A stretch of DNA of 35,751 nt. Source: a virus. The stretch lies in IMG/VR virus record IMGVR_UViG_3300025120_000216, positions 1-35,751 of that record, one strand, 5' to 3'. Positions 1 to 11,400 of the stretch are shown one piece after another (position 1 is the stretch's first letter; each line of letters starts with the position of its first letter). The notes under the pieces are model-generated. The model was not told where the DNA came from and made no database searches. It saw only the letters and a program-made list of their open reading frames with translations. Both the position numbers and the translations under genes were made by a program.

Positions 1-1779
1 ACCGTCAACAGCACCTAAATTATTAATTCCTGTGCCTGTAGTAATCCTATTAGCACCTGTTGCTGTTCCTAACATTCCTGCTAAGAATCTACCACGTAAA
101 TCAGGTAGTCCAAATTTACCAGCACCCGGAGTACTATTATATGTATTTCCAATTACTGCTTCAAGTTTACTATAAACTGCTGTATCTACTTCTGTTCCGT
201 CACATAATAAAAACCCTGGCGGAACAGCAGCACCTGCAAAAGGTAATACAGTTCCAACTGGCATAAGTCCTTGGATAGATGAAAATAATGTGTTTCTTGA
301 CATCTTCTTTAATCCAGTATCACCTGTTACTCTGTTAATTAAAACTTCGTCATCTGAGTTACTAGAAGATGTATTAGTCTTATTACTAATAATTGTATTT
401 TTAATTTGTAAATTAAATTGTTTTGTACCAGCACCAAAGTCGCCTTCAAACTGTGTTTGTCCGTCAAAACGTTGTGTAACGTCTTCTACGTCTCCTGTAA
501 TCTTAAATAGTGTTGCAGAGGTTAGTTTATCAGCTGTTCCTGCACTACCTGAAACACTTCCGCTAACGTTACCTTCTAAATTTCCTTTAAACGTTGTTGC
601 ATAAATGTTTCTCCATTTAAGTGTAGGGTTACCTATGTTTCTTGCGTTATTACTGTCTGGTAATACAAGGTCACTTTCAGCAGTATCAACTAGTAAGTTT
701 GTATTACCTAAAGTAATCTTTTTACTTACTGCAATATTTTCTCCAACAAACAAATTTTTAGCAATACCAACGCCACCTTTAATTATAGCACTACCGTCGC
801 TTATGTTTGTAGAATCTGTAACATCTTGAATTTTTAAAATTCCACTTGCTTTTATATTTCCTGTTACGTCTAATGCTTCTTCTGGTGCAAGATTTGCAAT
901 ACCAACTTTTAAATCACTATCAATTCTAATTGCAGTTTGACTTGAGCCATCTTTTTTAACTCTAACATCAATACTAGAACCTTCAACTTGGTGTTGAATT
1001 AAACCTGCTTGGCCTTCAACTCCTATTGATAGTTCATTGTTTATTCCGTAACTAATACCTTCATTGTTTTGTACACGAATTGGAAAAGTAGTAGTGCTTT
1101 CTACATCACCTCTTAAAAAGTTTGCTGCTAATACTGTTGTTGTACCAACAATTAAACTTTCTGCTTTTTCTGCTGTACCATAAAATTTTGTTGTGTTTGA
1201 TAAGTTTATACCTGGACGTATTGTTCGTTCTTGGAAACCTATAATTGTTGCTTTAGGAGTAAATGTATCCTTTGATATAATTGCAACAATTTCGCTGTTA
1301 ACTTGAATTTGCAAAGTTGTATATGTTATGTCATCTTGACCAACAATTTCTACAGGTTGTGGACCTGTACTTAATCCTTCACTAAAACTAGGACCTACTA
1401 ATACCCAATTACTACCACTAAACAAATATAATTGCTGATTATCGGTGTCAACCCAAAGGTCTCCTAATATTGCTGTGCCTGTATCAGGAGCTGATGTTGC
1501 ACGTTTTAGTCCACCTGATGCTACCCAATTAGTACCATTGTATACTTTTAAAACATTTTCGTTACTATCATACCACAGTTGACCTTCTATAGGACGAGAT
1601 GGTTCTGTTCCACTGTTAAAGTTTTCTAACAGGTGTAAAAAGTTTTCCGATATAGCACTACCGTACCCGGTTGCGTTTCTACCAGGAAGACTTAAATCTG
1701 TTTCGCTGTTGATTATCCCGTCTTCAATAGTAATGCTACCATTGTTTGCTTGATCTGTAAAATTGATAGTATATGCCAT
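1..1779 (-). CDS. Tail fibre protein with tail-collar domain (C-terminus cut by window start)
   Basis: An open frame of 593 codons runs from ATG at 1779 off the left edge, so the stop is not seen. It begins MAYTINFTDQANN. Residues ~64-130 hold two fibre-type units of the form GxLWYDxxxxxLxVYxGxxWV, commonly seen in phage fibres. Around residues 295-310 is PEEALDVTGNIKASG, typical of trimeric fibre shafts. From residue 506 (MPVGTVLPFAGAAVPPGFLL), ending in GKFGLPDLRGRF, is a phage tail-collar domain as in T4 gp12 short tail fibres. The likely role is a trimeric receptor-binding or short tail fibre on the baseplate rim. It starts 3 nt after the upstream 204-aa gene ends, so it is probably co-transcribed. 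The T4 equivalent could be gp12, gp10 or a fused fibre; collar-domain identity is firm, the exact orthologue is not. Confidence 0.85.
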   Translation of the reverse strand, partial: MAYTINFTDQANNGSITIEDGIINSETDLSLPGRNATGYGSAISENFLHLLENFNSGTEPSRPIEGQLWYDSNENVLKVYNGTNWVASGGLKRATSAPDTGTAILGDLWVDTDNQQLYLFSGSNWVLVGPSFSEGLSTGPQPVEIVGQDDITYTTLQIQVNSEIVAIISKDTFTPKATIIGFQERTIRPGINLSNTTKFYGTAEKAESLIVGTTTVLAANFLRGDVESTTTFPIRVQNNEGISYGINNELSIGVEGQAGLIQHQVEGSSIDVRVKKDGSSQTAIRIDSDLKVGIANLAPEEALDVTGNIKASGILKIQDVTDSTNISDGSAIIKGGVGIAKNLFVGENIAVSKKITLGNTNLLVDTAESDLVLPDSNNARNIGNPTLKWRNIYATTFKGNLEGNVSGSVSGSAGTADKLTSATLFKITGDVEDVTQRFDGQTQFEGDFGAGTKQFNLQIKNTIISNKTNTSSSNSDDEVLINRVTGDTGLKKMSRNTLFSSIQGLMPVGTVLPFAGAAVPPGFLLCDGTEVDTAVYSKLEAVIGNTYNSTPGAGKFGLPDLRGRFLAGMLGTATGANRITTGTGINNLGAVDG

Positions 1780-1782
1780 CTA

Positions 1783-2397
1783 TTATTCCTCGTTAAAGCC
1801 AGTTAAACTTTGTACTCTTACAGTATAATCAATTTGTATTAATCTGTTTAAACTCTTTTGTACTGGATGGAAGACTACGTGTGTAAGTAATTTTCCTGTG
1901 CCTGTTGGTGAATAGCTTTTAAGTCCAAGTTCATCAAACACATATAAACTTGCATTATCTGTTGCAGTATCAAATGCATCCTGACCACTTGGTTCACCGT
2001 AATCTAATAAGCATGTTACTAATACATCTGTGTAGTTTGTACCGCTTACGTGTCTTGTTTCAATTTTGTTTCTTGCTGGATCAACGTTGTTTATGCTTTT
2101 ATCATCTACAACTTTAGTAAATGTTTGATTGTATAAACTAGCATTTGTTCCTGTGCTGTTAGGAGTAAGATATGTAATAATTCCAGTAGGATCTACTGAA
2201 GTACCTCCATTACCTAGTGATAATTCATATATCCAACCCTGGCCTGCATTACCTACACTTTCAGCTAAAGCAATACTCATGTTTTCGTAGTGAATAGCAT
2301 TACGCTTATCTACGTGTACTTCACCCGATTTTGGATCAAATATCTTGATATGTCCTTGGATTAGTACACCACTTTTTTCATTTATTTTATCTGTCAT
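1783..2397 (-). CDS. Conserved virion structural protein, baseplate/fibre region
   Basis: A 204-aa protein with an ATG start and AGGAAAG about 5 nt upstream. It is rich in beta-forming segments, with motifs such as HYENMSIALAESVG, LGNGGTSVDPTG, VTCLLDYGEP and HVVFHPVQKSLNRLIQIDYT. The overall pattern recalls a structural protein widespread in marine myoviruses, usually left without a function. No signal peptide, membrane segment or catalytic motif is visible. Its position between the giant baseplate protein and the collar-domain fibre suggests it links or decorates fibres, but this is inference from context. A late promoter core overlaps the stop codon of the preceding gene, so it and the fibre gene may have their own late transcript. 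Confidence 0.75.
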   Translation of the reverse strand: MTDKINEKSGVLIQGHIKIFDPKSGEVHVDKRNAIHYENMSIALAESVGNAGQGWIYELSLGNGGTSVDPTGIITYLTPNSTGTNASLYNQTFTKVVDDKSINNVDPARNKIETRHVSGTNYTDVLVTCLLDYGEPSGQDAFDTATDNASLYVFDELGLKSYSPTGTGKLLTHVVFHPVQKSLNRLIQIDYTVRVQSLTGFNEE

Positions 2398-2413
2398 ATT
2401 TACTTTCCTAAAT

Positions 2414-2422
2414 GTATTTATC
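2414..2422 (-). promoter_or_regulatory. Late promoter core GATAAATAC upstream of the 204-aa gene
   Basis: On the minus strand the bases read GATAAATAC, matching the T4 late -10 element TATAAATA at seven of eight positions. The TAA stop of the giant gene lies inside the motif. Transcription would start about 6-7 nt downstream, leaving a very short leader that still contains the AGGAAAG ribosome site. The motif recurs near other virion genes in this window. Confidence 0.55.
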
Positions 2423-5400
2423 TGGGCAGGTCAACTTGCTTTGCACGTAAGAATCTTGCTATGTCAGAATCAGCACCACTTAGTGGTGTTCCTGGGTCTG
2501 ACCAAAGTTTACCTTGTCTTCTAACTATAATTATTTTCTGATTGACTCCTGGAGCATCGGTTAAGGTTAACATATTTCCGCTTACTGTAAATTCAGCTGG
2601 TAATGTAATATCACCTTCCGGTGAGTCTTGAGCAATCAACGGTGTTGCTATTGTACCATCAAGATTGTATGTTTCTCTCTGGTAATATTCAATATCGTTC
2701 TTTCTTAAACGCTTGCCTCCCACAAATACTTCAAAATCATTAACGCCAGTTGCTTCAAAATCTAGTTCATATACTGTGCTTGTTCCATCAGCTGTTAAAA
2801 TAGTTGTTAATGCTTTGTCGCTATATGGTAGATTTGTATTTGAACTCTGCGGATATACTTCAGATCCTTGATTAAGCAGTTTATTTGCACCTGTGCCTAA
2901 AGTTCCTCTTCTTATTTGCTGTAACTCGTTGCCTTCTTTAACAAAATATTCTATTCTTTCACCATTAATGAATATCACGCCAGGGTATTTTGCATCTCTA
3001 CTAGGCTCACTTAATGTACTAGCATCATTTACATATATTACGTTGTCTGTAATGTTTAAATCTTGACTTAGAATAATATCTTGTGTACCATCTAAACGCT
3101 TATAATGGTTTCTATTAAGCATATCTTTGAACTGTCTCCATCCAAACTTATCAACAGTTTTATCTCCAGCAAAGTGGATTACGTCAATTACATCATTATC
3201 TGCAATACTTGCAATAATTTTTACATAATTTTTGTTATCTGTTACATAATAATCAACACTTGGGTTTAAGAAATTGCCGTTTATGGATACCCAAACATAC
3301 TGTGCATCTAACGCAGGTGTATCTAATTTAATAAGTCCGTTAGCAAGGTGTCTACTGTTAAACCAAGATTCGCTACCAACTGTTAATACTGTTCTATTTA
3401 CAACTTCATAATTTAGTCTTTCAATTTTTTGCTTACTGTTATTACTAAATTGATAAACTTTTATTATTTCGTTTTCGGCAGGTGGATTTACCAATCTTAG
3501 TTGATTAGGTGTTTCAATCCAAGAATTTATACTACTATCTAAATATCCTAAACTGTATTCTCCATCTGATAAAACAAATACTTTTAGATCTTTACCATTA
3601 GTATCTAATTCGTTTTTTAATCTTATAATATTTGCATCTTGATTTTCTGCGTCAATACTACTATCATAAACATCTGAACCAATGAATGTAAAATCTTTAC
3701 TTTCTTGTAATTTTTGGTCGCCTAAGTATACATAAACTTCTGCAGAACCTACAGATGCAACTGGAATTTGCCATAGCTCTAATTTATATTCTAATACACC
3801 AGCTTGTGTTTTAAATGTTTTACTGTAACCAGGATTTAAAATTTTGTTGTTTACTTCTACAATAATATCAAATGCACTCGGTTCCGATGTAAACGGAGTA
3901 GTTGATAAATCGTAAACAGTAGATGTACCGTCAGCAGTAATAGTTTCTATATTTACTTCACTAAAGTTTTGTAGTACTGTACTATCTGCTAAAGTTAGTC
4001 CTTTAAATATTGCAAACCTTACTGGTGCATCTTCTGTAGGTGCTGAACCAAAGTTAAGCAAAGCATTTCCTGGATATTCGTAAGTTTTTGGTGCTTCAGA
4101 TAAATTACTTTCAACACGCTTGCCGTTTACAGTTGCATAAAATTCTAAATTAGGCTCATATGGTACACTTGTTAAGAATTGTGTAGTTGACCCATCACCA
4201 GTAAATTCGTCAATATCTAAAATTTGTGCACCGCTTACATCAATTGTAATCAAAGTAACACGTTCTCCTAAAGTAGGAGCAGTTGTAAATATAACTTCGT
4301 CTGTTGTTAGGTCTAATGTATAAGAACTTGCATCTTGTATAACATAACCAACTTTAACAAATACACTTGATTCTAAAACAGGTTTGTTACCTATTTTATA
4401 TCTTACAGTAGTTCCATCGCCAACATAATTTGTTGCATAGATTTGACTTGCACCACCTGTTGGTCTTTCGTATACTTGAATATCAAGTGTATCTAAAATT
4501 TGTCCTGGAACAAGTTCTTCAGGTCCTTTAGATGTAAGTTGTGTAACAAATCCGTCGCCGTCAATATTAATATCAGAAGCAGCAACACCTGTTGCTGTAG
4601 AATAATTAAGTGCTCCGCCTTGTATAACACTATCATAAGATATAGGATCAGGTAGGAAAGTTCCGTCACTTGTGCTTTTTCTAAATATTATTGTATCAGT
4701 ATTTGCAAACGGAACAGCTTCTTCGTCAAAAACAACTATGTTTGTAGGAAGGGCGCCGTCGTCAGTTCTAGACCAAGCTGTTTGCCCAGATCCTGTAATA
4801 CTTTGCATGATTGCATTTTTGTTTGTAACAACAGTACTGCCGTCCCATTTAGGATCATCAATTCTTACATTATTTTTGTATACATGGTATTGGACACCTG
4901 TTTCTAAGGGCTTAGTAAATGTAAACTGTGTGGTACTATCTTCTAATTTAAATATTTCATCTTCATAGGTGTTATCGTAAGTATCGTATCCTGACTCATA
5001 GAAGTTATCTGAATCATAACCTGATGTAGTATCAAATCCAAAACTCTTTACTTCTACGCCGCCGTAATCAACACCGTCCATTAACTGTGAAAGCTCTTTA
5101 CCTAATTGTCCTGTAGTAGGATCGTAAAATAAATTAATTCTATCTGCTGCATCAAGTAATTCAATGCTTTTCTTATAACTGATAATTACGGTAGCATCTT
5201 TAACTGGTTTAGTTACAAATGTAATTCTACCATAGTATCTATCATAACCTTTGGTAACATCTAGAACATTAGTAAAACTATATTCACTACGTAACGCTTC
5301 AGTTCCTGAAACTTTGACTTGAACATCTTTTCTACCTAATGACATAGGCCAATCTAGATTAAAATCAAATGCACTTCCAGATGCTATAAATGTTTTTTCA

Positions 5401-8400
5401 GCAGGTAAAGTCTTTATTTCAAAATTACTTTTTATTCTATCATATTTTACAATAGTTTTTGCACTTCTAATAGTATTGTTTTCTAAAATAACACTTGCTG
5501 TACACGGTGTACCTGTTTCTTCTTGGTTTACATCAAAACTTATAATAGGAGCACTTAAATATCCTGATCCTTTATTGGTAATTTCAATTTTTGTTACTTT
5601 ACCATTACCAATATACGCTTTTGCGGTTGCACCTGTTCCACCACCGCCGGAAAATTTAACTTGAGGAACACTTAAGAATCCTGAACCACTGTCTGCAATT
5701 ATAACTTTAGATATTTTATGAGTATGGTTATCTAACCAATGCTTATTAGGATAAGTTGTAATATTTGCATCAGTACCTATTAGTAAATCATTCTGTACTT
5801 TAATATATTCAGGAAGTATTTCTTGATAATCACTGTTATATTTAGGCGGTAAATCAAAATCTGTTACACTTGTTCTACTCTGTTCTATCTTTTCATAAGC
5901 ACTTAGATACTCTCTTACCTTTGTTTTAAAAGGTTTTACTTCTTCAACATATTTTTCATAGCTATCTAAGTTGTCATTATTAAATGTAATGTCTTCTCTC
6001 AACGTTCCTACGTTATGTTTTGCTTTTATAAAGCTAGTTTTAAACAACCAATCAACATAATTTTGTTCTGACAATACATATCTTACACTACTAAAGAATA
6101 ACTTATTATATTCAATTTTTAATTCATCTATTAATATATCATATTTTAATGCTTGAAGAATTTGTTTTGTTTCTTCAATAGGCTCATTGTCAAAGTATTG
6201 TGTATCAAAACTAATAGTATCATAACCTACAAAACTTTTAGAAGTATTATATAATTCTTCTTTAAACTGAATAGTTCCGTTTTGTCGACCAATTGTACTA
6301 TAATTTACAGTATAATCTGTAGTATCTTGATTGTCTATTTTTCTAAGTAATAGCCAGCCGCCGGAACCTATGTTTTTAATTTTTACAATATCGCCCATAC
6401 TGTCATCTAAAGCAGTAAGTTCATAAGAGCTATCTATAGCAAAATTAATTTCTGTAAGGTCACTATAACTAGTAGCATACCAATCTGCATAATTCCAATA
6501 TTTTGTTACATCAAATGCTGAACTAGTTACACGTCTCCAAATCTTCTCTACTGGAAGTCTTTCGTATATTCCCCACTTGCCTTGAATTGTTTCGTCAGCA
6601 TTAACAAGGACACTATAGTTCCTTACTTCTATTGTGGTTGCATCAGTATAATTAGTACCTTGCTCAACCATTGTTACATCAGTAATTTTACCAAGTGCAT
6701 TAATAGTAATATTAAACTTTGCTCCAGTACCTTGGCCATCAATAGTGTATGTAGGTGCAACACGATATCCTCTACCTGGATTATCTATTAATACTCTTGA
6801 AATTTTACCATCTTTAATTATTGGTCTTAGTTCTGCTCTTTCAGCTTTAGCAACACCTAATAAACTTAAATCTGCTAATGTATCAACACTTGTGTCATAT
6901 AATCTAGTAATTGTACTAGGCGCAGGATCTTTGGCTTGTAATTTAGTTAGGATCTTGTCGTCTATAATTAAATTTGTTAGTAGAACACTATTTGTTCTAT
7001 CAATAAACTGTTTAAATGCTTCAACTCTATTAATAAACCAACCTTGTCTTGGTTTAGATAAAGAACCATATTTTAATTTTTCGGGTAATGTTGAATCTGG
7101 AACAGGTCTGTTAAATTTATCATAACCTACTAAACTATCAAACCATTTGTTTTCAACATCAGTATTAGGAACACTTGTATCTAACCCTTCTGTTATAAGT
7201 TGATATTCATTATGTATATTTTGTGTTTGGTTATCTATAGTCCAATATTGTAAACTTATTGCTACATCATTGTCTTCAATTAATTTATCGCAATTATGTA
7301 AAACAAAACTATTATTGCTTAGTAAGTTAACAAATTTATATCCAGTAGAAGCAGGATCTTGAATATACTTTGCAACATTTTGTATACTTAAATTTCTACC
7401 TTCAACATCAGGTATTGTAACTTTATTTTTTACCCAGAAGTAATACTTGTTACTAAATGTTTGTTTTACACTATCGTATACTCTATTTTGTGCATATGAT
7501 GCATTACCGTATTTTGATTGTCCGGAATAACCTTGTGCAAAGCCGTCATTAGTATCTGCTAATGTATCCCAATCTGCAGGTAATATATTAGATTCTACCC
7601 ATTCGTAAATATCTACACTATTTCCTGGAAATACTCTGTTCCAATTATTCGTACTGTAAATTATACTATCTTGATACGGATTTACAAATTTACATGTTGT
7701 TAAATCCCACCATACTTGTCCAATTTGCCTTGTACCCCATGCATCAGTTGGATCAACATTTACACCCATTCCTCCTATAGAATAGTTTGCTGGGTCGTAT
7801 AAAGTTTTATATCTAATGTTTTCTTCGGCTGGTCCTGCAATTTTACCTTGTATAGGATCAATGTAATCTATATAAGTTAGTAATTTGTTAGTTTTTGTAT
7901 TGTATAAAATTGCTCTTTTAATTTTTGATACATCAACAGGATCTTTTGCAACACGATAATTGCTATAAATTTTTTCGTTAATATTTTTTCTATAATTTAT
8001 TAATCTACCTTGTGTATCAGTATTTGATAAAGCAGGTAGTCCTACATATAAATGATTTCGTCTTGATAATATATTTCTTCCAAAGTAATTTACATTTGTA
8101 TTATCAACATTTATTGTTTGTCCAAATAGTAGACCAGCATTAGAATTTTCATAAAGGTAAACTACACCACTATTTTCATTTACGTTTTGGAAACTTGTAA
8201 ATTGGTTGTCAAATGTAGTTGGTATCTGTTGTGTAGATGTATTATCTAAAACATAACCTGTACTAGGCCTAGTGTATGTGTCAAATGTAGTTTTAATAAT
8301 ACTATCGCCGTTACGAGCTGTAATAGCAAGTGTATTTCCATCAAACTGTAAAGCAGATCCAAACATTTCTGCTCTTTCGTTATTAGGACTGTTAAGAGTT

Positions 8401-11400
8401 TGTGTTAAATTAAATGTACCATTTACTTGCTTATAAATTAAAACTTTACCTTGATCTAACTTTTGATCATCATCGTATGGTGTACCTACTGCAATAGTCA
8501 TACCATCATTAGAAATACTTAATGCGTGGCCGAATCCAATAGTATTGCTAGGAGCTTCAATTTGTTGTGCTCTATAATAAAATCCTTTGTTTTCTCTATA
8601 TACAAAAATTAAATTAGGTTTATCATTTCCGTAAATTGCACTTGTAACAAGTACTTGTCCAGTTCCATTTACATCATAATTTTTACCAAAGGATATTAAA
8701 CTTCCTTGATCAGCTGTTGTGCTATCTAAAGAACTGTCACTTATAACACTTATACCTTGATCGTTTGGAATATATCCAACGTAATCAATTAAATCGTTTG
8801 TTGATGTCCAGTCAGTAATATTAAATGTACCAGGAGCAATATTAGTAAGTGCAGTATACAACCTGCCTTCGCCTGCATTGTCGCTTTCTAAGTAAACAAT
8901 GTCTCCTGTTGCATATGTATTTGCACTTGAAAATTCCCCTTGGAACTTTTTATTACGTGCAATTTCCCAATTATATAATATATTATTTTCTGTGCCGTGT
9001 TTTGTAAAATGTATGCGTCCTGGATTATCATTGTCACTGTGTATAAATGCCCTGTACAAATCATTATGTTTAGATATTTTAATTTTGCTACCTAATTTAT
9101 AATTGCCTGTAACTTCTGGTAATGTATAAGCATTAATAAATTTATAATCGCCTTGTGTATTACGTTCGTATACTGAATAATGTCCTTCATTTGTATAGCT
9201 ACTTGCTACTCCGTTAATAGATAAAGGAATATTAAACACTTGAGTCCAGTCATTATTTACACTAGATGGAATGTTTGAGTTTCTTGCAATACCTGATACT
9301 ACTCTTTCTTGGTATACATAGTATTCAACATAACGTAAACTACGTGATGTAACTCCTGTTATTGAAATATTACTTGAATCATCTGTTGTTAATACTAATA
9401 GTTTACCAATATCGTTTGGTGCATAACCTAAACTAGTAAATTGTATTTGTCCTACTGTTCTATCAACAGTGTATAAAGGATTTACACTTCCTGGAATTGC
9501 TAACATTCTTAAATTACTATTAGCACCAAAATCAAAACCTTCAGACCAAGTACCAGTTACATTTTTTAAAAACACTGTTGCAGTTAAACTGTCTCTTTCA
9601 TAGTGTGCAATTATACCCTCTGCACCTGTATTAAAGTCTTGTACTGTTTGTCCTACTAGAGGTTCTAAAGGATTTCCTCCATCAAATTGTGTTATATTAT
9701 ATGTTACATAACCGTCATATATGTCGGTAATTACATGCGACCTATTTGTTTCTGTAGTAGATAGATTTGTAGCTTCTATATTAATAAAACTATTATCGCT
9801 ATATCGAGGTAATTGGTTTACATATAATGAAACTGTATCTCCAGAGCTAACACTATCACTTAAAGTTTTAGAAACTCTTACATAGTAATTAGGACTTGTA
9901 ATAGGACTAGTTACACCATAAGCGCCTGGTGCGCCTTGATTTGTGAAAATTCCAATTTCACTACCGTATGTGTTTCTACTATTAATAACTGTTGTATCGT
10001 TATCTAAACTATTGTTGTAAACTAGGCCTGTATTTGCACTATCTGTAATTGTATCAATATAAACTAATCCACGTCCTTGATCGGAAGTTTGTGTACCAAC
10101 TGCTGGTGCAAGAGGATTTGTAATTGTATAATTTGGTGTTTCAATTACAAAATAACCATTCCAAGTACTTGAAACATCTATATTTTCGTTTGGTGCTACA
10201 AGCTCAAATTCGCCAATAAAATCACTATCTTGATTAAACAATGTGTCTGTAGGTTCAAAGGTTCCTGTTTGGTTGTTTACATAAACTGATACTTCGTTAC
10301 CATTACTTACAACTTGTGTTACAGTTGCTGAAGCAGTTGCAGTTGACACTACATTGCCTTCATCTGGTATTATACTAGCTGAAGAAATATATAAAATACT
10401 TTCAACTTTTCTTTGTATTGTATGTGTCGTATTTTTGATAAAGTCTTCGTCAATAATAGACCCATAATCTCCGCCAAAAGGTTGAGTAACAGTAAGTGTA
10501 GACTGATCTTGGTATGAATAAGATTTTGTATTCCAGTCTAGTTCTAATTGATCGTTTTCGCCTGCACCGTCAAATATTTCTTTTGGTGCTCTTACAAGTA
10601 TGTGATTAGTAGTAAACCCTCTAATAGGAAAGCCGCCTGTTAAAATTGTTTTTACAGGATTAGAATTATCTGTTGCATTAGATGTGTCTAATATAGATTT
10701 TGTTACTGAATAAAAACTATTAAATGTAACAGCAGCAGTTGCTGGTAAAATAGCAGTGGTTGCTCTCCATAGTAAATTATCTTTACGTACAATATCTGCT
10801 TTTGTATATGCAGATGCACTTGACCAATCTTGTTTATAAGTAGTTTTGTTTTCACTACTATTAGGACTTCCTACAATTAAATATTTTCCATCTTCTGAAA
10901 TATCTAATGATGCACCAAATCTTTCATCTTCATTTCCAAATTGAGTAGGTATTAATTCTTCAACAAGTTGTAAAGCAGTATTATCCGAGGGTCGCTTGTA
11001 AATGAAAACTTTACCATTACCATTATCAGGAGCTCCTACTACAAGTACACTATTTCTAATATCACTTGCTAATGCTATACCATAATTGTGATTATTTCCT
11101 GAATCATGATTTTCTAATTCAAGAAACTTATTCCATACTTGGCTGTTTTTCTTTACGCTCCAGTTTCCATCGCCAACATCAGATATCCAAATTAGATCAT
11201 CTTTGCTTACGCCTTTTTGTAAAATAGTATTTGCTTCACTAATATTAGCTACTTTTACACTAATAAATTCTGTAATATTACCTTTACATTTTTCTAGTTC
11301 TTCAGGTGGAGTACTTGTTAAGAATGTTAATTTATCATTTTCAATTGTTGCAATTTTATAAAAACCTTCAAAGTTTACTTTTTGATTTTCTACATTAACA

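Noticed and set aside
60-829. Three plus-strand open frames over the left end
   Set aside because: They lie antisense to the collar-domain fibre gene, which has clear protein motifs in its own frame. Their products are low-complexity and have no ribosome sites.
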